From Sediminicola sp037203765 (GTDB lineage Bacteria > Bacteroidota > Bacteroidia > Flavobacteriales > Flavobacteriaceae): a stretch of 64,000 nt of DNA. The stretch is taken from assembly GCF_037203765.1 (NCBI RefSeq), contig NZ_JBBCAS010000002.1:124001-188000 (forward strand), in the 5' to 3' direction. The number at the start of each line of letters is the position of its first letter. Position 1 is the first letter of the stretch. The notes below the pieces were generated by a model. The model was not told the DNA's origin. It saw only the letters and a list, made by a program, of their open reading frames with translations, and ran no database searches. Both the position numbers and the translations under genes were made by a program. Below, one piece after another: positions 16,402 to 23,496 of the stretch.

Positions 16402-16650
16402 ATGGAAGAACGTTACGAGCAGTTAAAAGGGATCATAAAAATTTATCTACCGGAAGATGTAACGGTAGAAGATATCACCCCGGAGAGTCACTTCATCAAT
16501 GAGTTGAACATCAATTCTGCCAATTTGGTTGACATTGTCCTGGATGTGGAAGATGCCTTTGATATCGTTTTGGAAAATGAGGATATGGACCAAATGAAGA
16601 CCGTCAAGGATGCCTTGGCCATCATAGATAACAAGCTCAAAGCTTCCTGA
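16402..16650 (+). CDS. Acyl carrier protein, type III PKS cluster
   Basis: The 82-residue acidic four-helix carrier has Ser39 in ELNINSANLVDIV at the position of the phosphopantetheine Ser of the DSL motif; here the motif is NSA, which is unusual but seen in secondary-metabolism ACPs. I chose ATG at 16402 because the longer frame (16342) runs through the end of the ketosynthase gene. It is the last gene of the operon, 22 bp after the ketosynthase, and converges on the terC-like gene 30 bp away. It likely carries the chain handled by FabZ, FabL and FabF homologues. Confidence 0.87.
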   Translation: MEERYEQLKGIIKIYLPEDVTVEDITPESHFINELNINSANLVDIVLDVEDAFDIVLENEDMDQMKTVKDALAIIDNKLKAS

Positions 16651-16680
16651 TCCAATTATTTAATAGAAAGGAATCGGTTT

Positions 16681-17631
16681 TTATTCCGGTTTCACCTCTT
16701 TTGGTGCAAGCATCATGGATGCGGTCACCCCCCCGATCAAGGCAATGGCGATAACGCCCAAGGAAAGCCATTCCGGGAATTCCACATGGTGGGACAATAG
16801 CATTTTGATGCCTACAAAAGCCAAGATCACCACAAGGCTATAGTTGATGTACCTGAATTTTTCCAACATTCTTGAGATTAGAAAGTACATAGATCTAAGT
16901 CCGAGGATGGCAAAGATGTTGGAACTGAATACGATAAATGGGTCTGCGGTAATGGCCAGGATAGCAGGAATACTGTCCAGCGCAAAGAGGATATCTGTAA
17001 GCTCTATGACAATAAGTGCCACGAATAGCGGTGTTGCGGCCCTGATTCCCATCTTTCTGATAAAGAAATCGTGTCCATGCATTTTGGTAGAGATCGGAAA
17101 TATTTTTTTGATCTGCTTGAAAATAAAGGATTTTCGGGGGTCAAAATCTTCATCGTCAGATTTTAGCATTTTAAAGGCGGTATACAAAAGAAACACCCCA
17201 AAGACGTAAATGACCCAATCGAACTTGGTGATCAGGGCTACCCCAAAAACAATCATAAGGGCTCTAAACACGATGGCCCCTAAGATACCCCAGAACAATA
17301 CGCGGTGTTGGTACAAGGGGGGAATACTAAAGGATGAAAAGATCACGGCGATGACAAAAACATTGTCCACGCTAAGGGAGAGTTCTATTAAATACCCTGT
17401 GATATATTTAATTACAGCTTTATCTGGTGCTAGGTCTGTAGGATTGGCGATATGGTTGCCGGCGAAGAGCCAGTAGATCACACCGCTGAAGGCCATGGCC
17501 ACGGTTACCCAAATGGCGGTCCATATGGCAGCTTCCTTGGTTTGGATTACATGTTCATCTTTGTGGAATACACCAAGGTCCAGTGCGAGGAAAACCAAAA
17601 TTAGAGCGATAAAAGCAATCCAGATCAACAT
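16681..17631 (-). CDS. TerC/Alx-family integral membrane protein
   Basis: The 316-residue protein has eight or nine predicted membrane spans and the TerC family's acidic in-membrane motifs, seen as LDLGVFHKDEH near residues 18-28, LSVDNVFVIAV near 90-100, and IELTDILFALDSIPAILAI near 208-226. Family members (Alx, MeeF/MeeY, TerC) act in manganese export or in metalation of exoenzymes. The ATG at 17631 gives a sensible first span. It converges with the ACP gene and appears monocistronic. Confidence 0.92.
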   Translation of the reverse strand: MLIWIAFIALILVFLALDLGVFHKDEHVIQTKEAAIWTAIWVTVAMAFSGVIYWLFAGNHIANPTDLAPDKAVIKYITGYLIELSLSVDNVFVIAVIFSSFSIPPLYQHRVLFWGILGAIVFRALMIVFGVALITKFDWVIYVFGVFLLYTAFKMLKSDDEDFDPRKSFIFKQIKKIFPISTKMHGHDFFIRKMGIRAATPLFVALIVIELTDILFALDSIPAILAITADPFIVFSSNIFAILGLRSMYFLISRMLEKFRYINYSLVVILAFVGIKMLLSHHVEFPEWLSLGVIAIALIGGVTASMMLAPKEVKPE

Positions 17632-17801
17632 AGCGATTTTTTTAGGATCACAAAGCTAATCATCATTTTATATTTTGTATCAAAAAAGTAAAATAAATTA
17701 GCGGTGGTATAAGGTTGTTATTGTAGTAATTAACAGCTCCTTGTTGGCGCGAAAATAGCTGATGGGAAGAAGATATTGTATGGTAGTTGTCCTACGGTAT
17801 T

Positions 17802-17837
17802 AAAAATGGGTCTGCAGTTTACTACAGACCCATTTTT
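17802..17837 (-). terminator. Intrinsic terminator downstream of the HPF gene
   Basis: The perfect 13-bp stem AAAAATGGGTCTG (17802-17814) / CAGACCCATTTTT (17825-17837) has a 10-nt loop and an A/T-rich foot on both strands, so it can act in both directions. It lies 80 bp beyond the HPF stop. Confidence 0.8.
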
Positions 17838-17917
17838 AGGTAAAAATCTTTGTTTTCTTTATTGTATTTTGAAGGAGTTGTTTCCTTCTAAAGTCCAAGG
17901 TACTGGTGTTCCTGGGC

Positions 17918-18220
17918 TTAGTGTGCTTTGATCTTGTCCTTTCGTTTTTTCAATTGTCGTTCCAAATCGTCTATGGTATTGGCTATTGAGGCCTCGAAAC
18001 TACCATTGCTCGACTCGGCAAACAAGCGTGGTCCTGGGGAACTCAATCGAATGGCACAGATCATTCCCGTATCTGGGGAAGAGGTATTCTCGGTTTTAAA
18101 GAAAACATCGGCACGAATTATAAAATCATATTTGTCCAATAACTTGTCTACTTTTTTGCCAGCAAATATTTCCAAACGTTCGCTGGCTTTTACACCATCA
18201 TATTCAAAGTTTATATTCAT
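17918..18220 (-). CDS. hpf: Ribosome hibernation-promoting factor, short form
   Basis: The 100-residue protein matches the RaiA/HPF short form. It opens MNINFEYDGVKASERLEIF and keeps the basic helix GKKVDKLLDKY, the central strand FFKTENTSSPDTGMICAI and the DDLERQLKKRKDKIK tail. These proteins bind the 30S decoding region in starved cells and block translation. Unlike the long form, it lacks the C-terminal dimerisation domain. The start is the only ATG in frame. An AT-rich intergenic region of 140 bp separates it from the next, divergent gene. Confidence 0.88.
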   Translation of the reverse strand: MNINFEYDGVKASERLEIFAGKKVDKLLDKYDFIIRADVFFKTENTSSPDTGMICAIRLSSPGPRLFAESSNGSFEASIANTIDDLERQLKKRKDKIKAH

Positions 18221-18360
18221 AATTATTATAATTTTTGTTTAAGGTAAAGAGGTAAAATAAAGAAAGCAAATATTTTTAATTAAGGTAAACATAAAATTTA
18301 GGATGTCAAAACGTTAAAGTCTGATTTTGTTATAATTACACGTATTAGGGTTAAAAAAAA

Positions 18361-18762
18361 ATGCATAACTTAATAGGGAATATAAAGTTCTCCCGCCAAA
18401 CCCTAAATCCAGTAGTTATGACAACAGCACATTTTCACGATCATCCGGACCGAAGAGTTTCAAGCAGAAGCACCAGTATTTTGCGATTGGAAAGAAACAA
18501 TAGAGATCTTGTACAGTTAAACAAACTGTTATGTTGTTATAGATGTGAACCAAAAACGTATGCACGTTTTGAGGAACTGTCGGAATTAAAGATGCGGATA
18601 CAGGAACTCCGTAGATCAAATCTTGAAATTATTTCAGGGATCCTTAGCGAGGAGGAGCACCAAAAAGTTAGTTTGGGTAGAATTCGCAGACAGTTATTGG
18701 AATTCAACGAACTTCAGAGACGAGTGGAAGGTTACCGCAATCCGATCCGATTTGTGGGCTAA
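18361..18762 (+). CDS. Small basic protein of unknown function
   Basis: The 133-residue protein shows no recognised family. It is rich in Arg, Glu and Leu and predicted largely helical, with coiled-coil-like stretches SELKMRIQELRRSNLEII and RIRRQLLEFNELQRRVEGY, and a Cys pair in LLCCYRCEP. A shorter start at ATG 18418 (MTTAHFHDH) is possible and would remove an N-terminus that looks less coding-like. It is the last gene before the AT-rich island. A structural or nucleic-acid-binding role is conceivable, but nothing in the sequence proves it. Confidence 0.6.
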   Translation: MHNLIGNIKFSRQTLNPVVMTTAHFHDHPDRRVSSRSTSILRLERNNRDLVQLNKLLCCYRCEPKTYARFEELSELKMRIQELRRSNLEIISGILSEEEHQKVSLGRIRRQLLEFNELQRRVEGYRNPIRFVG

Positions 18763-19468
18763 CCACCATTTCCCATAATTCTATTTTACATAATATAAAT
18801 TATAGAACAAATGTCAATATTTATTGTTTAGCATAGTTTAGCCATTTGATAGCTATAATTCTAAACTATGTAAAATATCCCAGAAGCATTCGTTTTCATT
18901 AAAATAATTGGAACTTGGGTCATTAAACTAAAAATCGGTGTGCTACGCACAGTTCTATTAATTTGTATCTATAATTAGTCGTTATGTAAAATAGCCGCTA
19001 CCAAGCGTTCGATTGCTTTATAAAATCAAATTGCTCTGGCAATTTATTTTACTCACAATTATCCAACGCTTGCCAACGCCAAAATAAAAGCTAACCATTT
19101 TGCTCTTATTAAAAATCGCGTATTCGATAAAAATGTACGTAATAAAAAATTTCACGAGATTCTCGTGGATTGCCACAAGAGCATAAATTTTAAGAAAAAT
19201 AAAATTCTATGCACTTGTTATGTTTAGAACTTCAATTAATCCTTTTTTTTAATGTTTCATTATCTTTTGTCTTGAAACAAAAGAAACAAAAATTCAAGGC
19301 TGCATATAATTTTGGAAACAATTAACGGCTCATTCGCTATATTTTAGGAAACATTCAACTCGTTAACATTATCTTGAAATCCCTTGTATAATTGAAACTC
19401 TTAATAAACTATATTGCTAAACCCCTAAAATATGCACGCTCTCTTCACCTTATTGTTTTACCAAAATT
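18763..19468. other. AT-rich intergenic region with many short hairpins, no gene seen
   Basis: No convincing ORF spans this 706-bp gap. It has a perfect 10-bp inverted repeat CATAGTTTAG (18832-18841) / CTAAACTATG (18861-18870), a CACGAG-ATT-CTCGTG hairpin near 19153, and a CTTTTGT/ACAAAAG hairpin (19264-19283) followed by AAACAAAAATTCAAGGC. I recall the last segment as similar to an element scattered through other flavobacterial genomes. It reads as the left edge of the accessory island. Confidence 0.5.
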
Positions 19469-19858
19469 TTATGAGGCCACTATAGCATCTGCTTCAATTT
19501 CAATTAACCAATCTGGATTAATAAAACGAGATACTTGCATGATTGTATCAACAGGCTTTATAGTTTTAAAATAAGACGCTCTTACTTTGGCAGCAGCTTC
19601 CCAATCTTCTATATTAGTTAATAATATTCGTGTTCTAACGACGTCATTTAAGCTTGACCCTGCTTTTTCTAAAGCTATTTTAATAGTTTCTAAACATTGT
19701 TTGGTTTGAATCGAAATATCACCAACACCTACCGTATTTCCATCTGAATCAATAGGTGCAGTTCCTCCAATTGTAATATATGGTCCAACACGAACTGCGC
19801 GACTAAATCCTACAATGTCTTCATAAGGACTTCCTCCTGATATTAATTTTCGTTTCAT
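19469..19858 (-). CDS. RidA-family protein (YjgF/YER057c/UK114)
   Basis: The 129-residue single-domain protein has the RidA fold: GFSRAVRVGPYITIGGTAPI near residues 17-36, QTKQCLETIKIALEKAGSSL near 51-70, VVRTRILLTNIEDW near 73-86, and the strand LIEIEADAIV at the end. Classical RidA proteins hydrolyse reactive enamine/imine intermediates using a conserved Arg. The equivalent position here falls in the SRFINPDW region, so this may be one of the divergent Rid subfamilies. It is the third gene of the MarR operon, 35 bp after the Tat-cupin gene. Base composition is clearly AT-richer than the surrounding core genes. Confidence 0.87.
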   Translation of the reverse strand: MKRKLISGGSPYEDIVGFSRAVRVGPYITIGGTAPIDSDGNTVGVGDISIQTKQCLETIKIALEKAGSSLNDVVRTRILLTNIEDWEAAAKVRASYFKTIKPVDTIMQVSRFINPDWLIEIEADAIVAS

Positions 19859-19893
19859 TTGTTATTTATTGAAGTTATGTGTTAAAAAAAACA

Positions 19894-20631
19894 TTAATCG
19901 TTCTTCATTCGCTTCATTTGTTCGTTTGCTTTTCTAAAAATTTCACGAATTACATCTCCATTTGACGGTTCTTCTGCCAAAGTTTCAGGATCCCATTGAC
20001 TACGTTCAGTAGCAAAAAAATCACCTCCATAAATATGAAGTCCTCCTGTGAATCTCGGCAATGGATTTGTTACAGAATGGATGGCATTTGTATTTAGTTT
20101 AGCAGCATCACCAGTAAATAAGCAACTTGCCGTTTTTGCCACTAAACCTTCATTAGTTCGTTCCCAAAGAATATTATCTTCTCTACCTGTATAGATACCA
20201 ATATTTGCCCACATATGGTGGTTGTGAGGCATTAGGTTCATTTGTGGTGTCCATGCTGCTGCAAAAATGGTTAATTCTTTTGACCTAAGAAATACTTTCA
20301 AACCAGCTTCAGTTGGTTCTCCAATTGCTTTTAAAACATTTTTATGATTGGAAACTGCTATGGCTAAAACTTCATTAACAGCGTCTTGCGCATTTGATTC
20401 TTTGTTGGCAGTAATACAGTCTTCTACAAATTTTTGCATTTCCATTAATTCTCTTTCCTGAACGGGTATGATGAATTCGCCAGGATCTAAAGCATCTATG
20501 GATACCTCAGTCATTGCTGATGACATAAAAGAAGGAAGTGCTGCGAAACTCAACCCCAGCCCCAGAGTTCTAATCATTCCTCTCCTTGATAACTCTGAAC
20601 TCTTTTGTTCAACTATACTGTGTGTTTTCAT
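19894..20631 (-). CDS. Tat-exported cupin related to cysteine dioxygenase
   Basis: The 245-residue protein begins with a twin-arginine-type signal (SRRGMIRTLGLGLSFAALPS, residues about 15-34). The mature part resembles cysteine dioxygenase/thiol dioxygenase cupins: MPHNHHMWANIGIYTGREDN supplies two His iron ligands and the cupin Glu/Asp, and AIHSVTNP supplies the third His, followed by GGLHIYGGDFFATERSQWD. Export of such a cupin by Tat is unusual, because thiol dioxygenases are normally cytoplasmic. Its ATG overlaps the MarR stop by 4 bp. The substrate is unknown; a small thiol is a guess from the fold. The family-level call rests on the two His motifs. Confidence 0.72.
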   Translation of the reverse strand: MKTHSIVEQKSSELSRRGMIRTLGLGLSFAALPSFMSSAMTEVSIDALDPGEFIIPVQERELMEMQKFVEDCITANKESNAQDAVNEVLAIAVSNHKNVLKAIGEPTEAGLKVFLRSKELTIFAAAWTPQMNLMPHNHHMWANIGIYTGREDNILWERTNEGLVAKTASCLFTGDAAKLNTNAIHSVTNPLPRFTGGLHIYGGDFFATERSQWDPETLAEEPSNGDVIREIFRKANEQMKRMKND

Positions 20632-21119
20632 ATTTTTTGTCTTTTATATTCGTTGTAAAAACGTTCATTAAATGGAATTGATTTTAATGATGTTTCAATG
20701 TCATCAAGATGCTTAAGTATAGCTAAATCTTCATTTAACATTTTAAATATAGCATCCTCGCAACTGCTCCATATTTGTTCTAATTCAGGAAGTAGATCAA
20801 CAGATTTTTGAGTCAGTTTAATATTTTGTTTTCTTTTATCAACTGCATCTTTTTCAGAAGCTATATAACCTTTAGTCGCCATCTTTTTAAGCATAACAAC
20901 CATTGATGGATGCGTATAACCTAACTGTTCAGCTATTTCGACCATTGTTAGTGCCTTATTTTCTTTTAATAACTTGAATACTAAATGCCAACTTGGTTCA
21001 ACATCCAAATCAATTTGCTTAAAAAATTTTCTTGTATCATGAGACATTCTATCACTAATGCGCTTTAACCGATTGTCTAATGCTTTGTAACCAAGCTCTT
21101 TAATATAGTCTCTTTCCAT
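20628..21119 (-). CDS. MarR-family transcriptional regulator
   Basis: The 163-residue winged-helix regulator has a recognition region MVEIAEQLGYTHPSMVVMLKKMATKGYI and wing SEKDAVDKRKQNIKLTQ. I chose ATG 21119 (protein MERDYIKELG) over the longer frame from 21164 because the longer start lies inside a perfect palindrome that is the likely operator. MarR proteins usually repress their own operon until a small ligand binds. Here the operon would be marR-cupin-ridA, with a 4-bp overlap to the cupin gene. Confidence 0.85.
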   Translation of the reverse strand: MERDYIKELGYKALDNRLKRISDRMSHDTRKFFKQIDLDVEPSWHLVFKLLKENKALTMVEIAEQLGYTHPSMVVMLKKMATKGYIASEKDAVDKRKQNIKLTQKSVDLLPELEQIWSSCEDAIFKMLNEDLAILKHLDDIETSLKSIPFNERFYNEYKRQKI

Positions 21120-21156
21120 TTTCCTTGATTGTATTTGTAAATATAATAAAATATAG

Positions 21157-21180
21157 TTAGTCAACTACATAGTTGATTAA
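21157..21180 (-). promoter_or_regulatory. Predicted MarR operator
   Basis: TCAACTA-CA-TAGTTGA (21161-21176) is a perfect 7-bp dyad with a 2-bp centre. The arms extend to 10 bp with one mismatch (TAGTCAACTA / TAGTTGATTA). Size and spacing fit a MarR dimer site. It lies 42 bp upstream of the chosen marR start and probably overlaps the -33 region of its promoter. Confidence 0.7.
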
Positions 21181-21343
21181 ATATATTTCACTATAACCAT
21201 TCCACACACATTACGCTTCCCTCCTACGTCATCGCATAAAAAGTGTTCCATTAACATCGCAGAAGAAACTTTTAGAATGAATTTTTTAAAGAAACTGTAG
21301 TAACAACTTTCGCTTTTACCAAAGCTCAAGTTACATAACGCGG

Positions 21344-21374
21344 TACATTATAGAACAAATATATCTATAATGTA
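21344..21374. repeat. Perfect 10-bp inverted repeat
   Basis: TACATTATAG (21344-21353) and CTATAATGTA (21365-21374) flank an 11-nt loop. A related string, TTATAGAACAAAT, occurs at about 18800 on the other side of the marR operon, so the operon is bracketed by similar non-coding sequence. Confidence 0.5.
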
Positions 21375-21450
21375 AAACAGCGTATAGCAGGATTTTCGTA
21401 TAGCTCCGCTATTTTGCATAATACCAGATATAGCACCTTTAGGTCTATAT

Positions 21451-21770
21451 CGTCAGGTATTATGTAAAAGAAAATCTTGCAACCAAAGCTTGAATATGAA
21501 ACACGTATGTGTTTTATATCATCACAGCCGCATCAACCCGCCGTCAAAGGCAATCAGCCACTGGCTAATTTCCTATGCGCGTATGTCAAAGCTGTTTTAC
21601 TGGAATCTATTTCGTTAGGTATTATGTAAAAGAAAATCTTGCAACCAAAGACTGAATATGAAACACGTATGTGTTCTATATCATCACAGCCGCATCAACC
21701 CGCCACCAAAAGTTAATCTGCCACTGGCTAATTTCATTTGCGCGTATGTCAAAGCTGTTTTACTGGAATA
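21451..21770. repeat. Two direct copies of a ~162-bp non-coding unit
   Basis: Copy 1 (21451-21612) and copy 2 (21613-21770) are directly adjacent and nearly identical, sharing GGTATTATGTAAAAGAAAAT, a central AAACACGTATGTGTTYTATA dyad, CAGCCGCATCAACCCGCC, CCACTGGCTAATTTC and GCTGTTTTACTGGAAT. Differences are scattered single bases and small changes around the CCGCC segment. Neither copy encodes a protein I can support. Together with 21177-21450 they fill the 616-bp gap between the marR and DUF6642-like genes. Confidence 0.8.
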
Positions 21771-21792
21771 ATAATTTTTAATCTCTCTGGCA

Positions 21793-22587
21793 TTAATAAT
21801 ACATTCTAAAATCCAGTAATTTGCAGACATTGTAATGTCTTTGGTGCAATTCTTCTACAACATCCAACATATTGTCATCTTCTTTAAATAAGTTAAAGAA
21901 TGCTATATCAAGATTTGAGCTGCTTATTCCATTAAATCCATTACCATAGCCCGAAACCCCTTTTGCGCCAGTGATATCCAAAAAATATTGAGCTTCCTCC
22001 TCGTCTAAATCCAGGATTTTTGCATTCGAAAAATGTAAAATCTTTCCTTTTAACGATCCTTCAAAAATTTCTGCAATTTCTTGTAAGCTATAGTAGTAGT
22101 CATTTAAACAAATACTATTTGCTTCCCCAGTCATAACCAAGTAGATTATTTCATAGTTTTTAAAATTATGATCATCCAAGACCAGTGCATTTAAGCTGTC
22201 TTCCAGTCCTTCAATGGTATCGCACGTTTTATAGATACTTGCAATGCCATATTTCACGGCCAATTGTTCCAAGTTTTGCTGTGCTTCCGTAACCTTGTCC
22301 GTTTCTATTTCCTGAACCCCTTCCAAACAATAAATGAAATAATCTGCATCATTATATTGCTCTTGGGGTAATTGTGTTCTTTTCTCTAACAAGCTTCTGA
22401 ATTTAAATAAAGTACAATAACACAAAATTACTGTAACTCTTCTGTTCTTTTCAGCATTTTGATTTAATATTCCGTACAACACATATGTTGCCCTCCCTCC
22501 GATAGCTGTACCTAGGTGATTGACTCCGCTCAAACTTATAGCTTCAGGAATGTGACCAACTTGGATTAGTTCTCGACTCCGCTTCAA
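21793..22587 (-). CDS. DUF6642-like protein with a start displaced into a repeat
   Basis: The open frame encodes 264 residues, but only about residue 82 onward looks like a conserved protein. It begins ADYFIYCLEGVQEIETDKV, continues with GIASIYKTCDTIEGLEDSL and YEIIYLVMTGEANSICLND, and ends CKLLDFRMYY, which I recognise as the DUF6642 type (unknown function, no signal peptide, acidic). Residues 1-23 are translated from the 53-bp repeat array, and residues about 24-80 look non-coding. The real start is unclear: no ATG lies between codon 1 and the conserved region, and TTG at 22392 is one candidate. The gene may have lost its native 5' end when the repeats arose. Confidence 0.65.
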   Translation of the reverse strand: MKRSRELIQVGHIPEAISLSGVNHLGTAIGGRATYVLYGILNQNAEKNRRVTVILCYCTLFKFRSLLEKRTQLPQEQYNDADYFIYCLEGVQEIETDKVTEAQQNLEQLAVKYGIASIYKTCDTIEGLEDSLNALVLDDHNFKNYEIIYLVMTGEANSICLNDYYYSLQEIAEIFEGSLKGKILHFSNAKILDLDEEEAQYFLDITGAKGVSGYGNGFNGISSSNLDIAFFNLFKEDDNMLDVVEELHQRHYNVCKLLDFRMYY

Positions 22588-22797
22588 CCGACAGCATCAG
22601 TCATGGGAACATACGGCAGTGGTCCTCGACTCCGCTCGAACTGACTGATTCAGTCATGGGAAAATACGGCAGTAGTTCTAGACTCCGCTCGAACCGACAG
22701 CATCAGACATGGGAAAATACGGCAGTAGTTCTAGACTCCGCTCGAACTGACATCTTCAAAAAGTGAACCTAATTCTCGACTCCGTTCGAACTGACAT
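22515..22797. repeat. 53-bp tandem repeat array
   Basis: The core GACTCCGCTCGAAC or a close variant recurs at about 22521, 22575, 22628, 22681, 22734 and 22778, mostly at 53-bp spacing. The full unit also contains GACAGCATCAGTCATGGGA and AAATACGGCAGTAGTTCT. The outer copies are the most degenerate. I recall similar CGACT-CGCTCGAACTGACA strings as dispersed intergenic repeats in flavobacterial genomes. The left end runs into the DUF6642-like frame and the right end stops just before the Crp/Fnr promoter. Confidence 0.85.
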
Positions 22798-22826
22798 AAA
22801 ATTTCAACTTCTGGGAATCGAATCCT

Positions 22827-22834
22827 TATCTTTG
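22827..22834 (+). promoter_or_regulatory. -7 box of the Crp/Fnr-like gene
   Basis: TATCTTTG matches the Bacteroidota TAnnTTTG box and lies 26 bp before the TTG start. No clear TTG was found at the -33 spacing, which fits a promoter that may need an activator. Confidence 0.45.
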
Positions 22835-22860
22835 CAGCTCATTATAAAGGGTTAGACTTC

Positions 22861-23430
22861 TTGCAACAGATAAAAGCATACTTAGATCAAATAGCAACCA
22901 TTTCCAACGAGGATTGGGATTTTTTTATTTCCAAATTACAGCGACGGGAGATTGCAAAGAAATCGGTTTTTCTAAAGGTCAACGAAATAGAAAACCATAT
23001 TTCCTTTATAGAATCTGGTGTGGTTCGTCTGTACATTCCCAAGGATAATCCGGACAAGGAGATCACCTTTGGCTTTAGTTTCAAGGATCAGTTTATCAGT
23101 GCCTACGATTCTTTCCTCACACAAACTCCTTCGGCATATCAGCTACAGGCCCTTACAGATACCGCCCTTTGGAGCATTACCTATGATGATCTGCAATTGG
23201 TCTATAAGACCACACAAATAGGTAATCTAATTGGCAGATTGACTGCAGAACGCCTCTTTTTGATCAAATCTAAACGCGAGCAGAACCTATTGAACCTATC
23301 GGCAGAAGAACGTTATGTGAATTTATTTAAAGAGCGCCCAGAACTCTTAAAAGTAATTCCCCTTAAATACATAAGCTCCTATATCGGAGTTACCTCCCAA
23401 GCGTTGAGCAGAATTAGAAAACGTCTGTAA
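22861..23430 (+). CDS. Crp/Fnr-family transcriptional regulator
   Basis: The 189-residue regulator has an N-terminal cyclic-nucleotide-binding-type barrel (FLKVNEIENHISFIESGVVR near residues 37-56) and a C-terminal helix-turn-helix (IPLKYISSYIGVTSQALSRI near 166-185). It lacks Fnr cysteines and a complete cAMP-binding signature, as is usual for the many short Crp-like regulators of Bacteroidota. The start is TTG, as there is no ATG in frame near the domain start. It lies 66 bp upstream of the desaturase gene, on the same strand, and may control it. Confidence 0.85.
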   Translation: MQQIKAYLDQIATISNEDWDFFISKLQRREIAKKSVFLKVNEIENHISFIESGVVRLYIPKDNPDKEITFGFSFKDQFISAYDSFLTQTPSAYQLQALTDTALWSITYDDLQLVYKTTQIGNLIGRLTAERLFLIKSKREQNLLNLSAEERYVNLFKERPELLKVIPLKYISSYIGVTSQALSRIRKRL

Positions 23431-23455
23431 AAGGCATTTTATTGATTTGGGTTCA

Positions 23456-23486
23456 TTGTTTCCATACAAAGGCCAATTTACCTTTG
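23456..23486 (+). promoter_or_regulatory. Predicted desaturase promoter (TTG, 20 bp, TACCTTTG)
   Basis: TTG at 23456-23458 and TACCTTTG at 23479-23486 match the Bacteroidota consensus. The ATG lies only 10 bp after the -7 box, so the transcript would be nearly leaderless. Confidence 0.55.
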
Positions 23487-23496
23487 CAGAAAAAAA

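Noticed and set aside
21451..21770. Could the 162-bp repeats be integron attC sites?
   Set aside because: No R'/R'' core (GTTRRRY/RYYYAAC) pairing or integrase gene is visible. The copies are adjacent rather than separated by cassette ORFs.
22515..22797. Regular 53-bp periodicity suggested a CRISPR array
   Set aside because: The whole unit repeats, without a short conserved repeat alternating with unique spacers, and there are no cas genes in the window.
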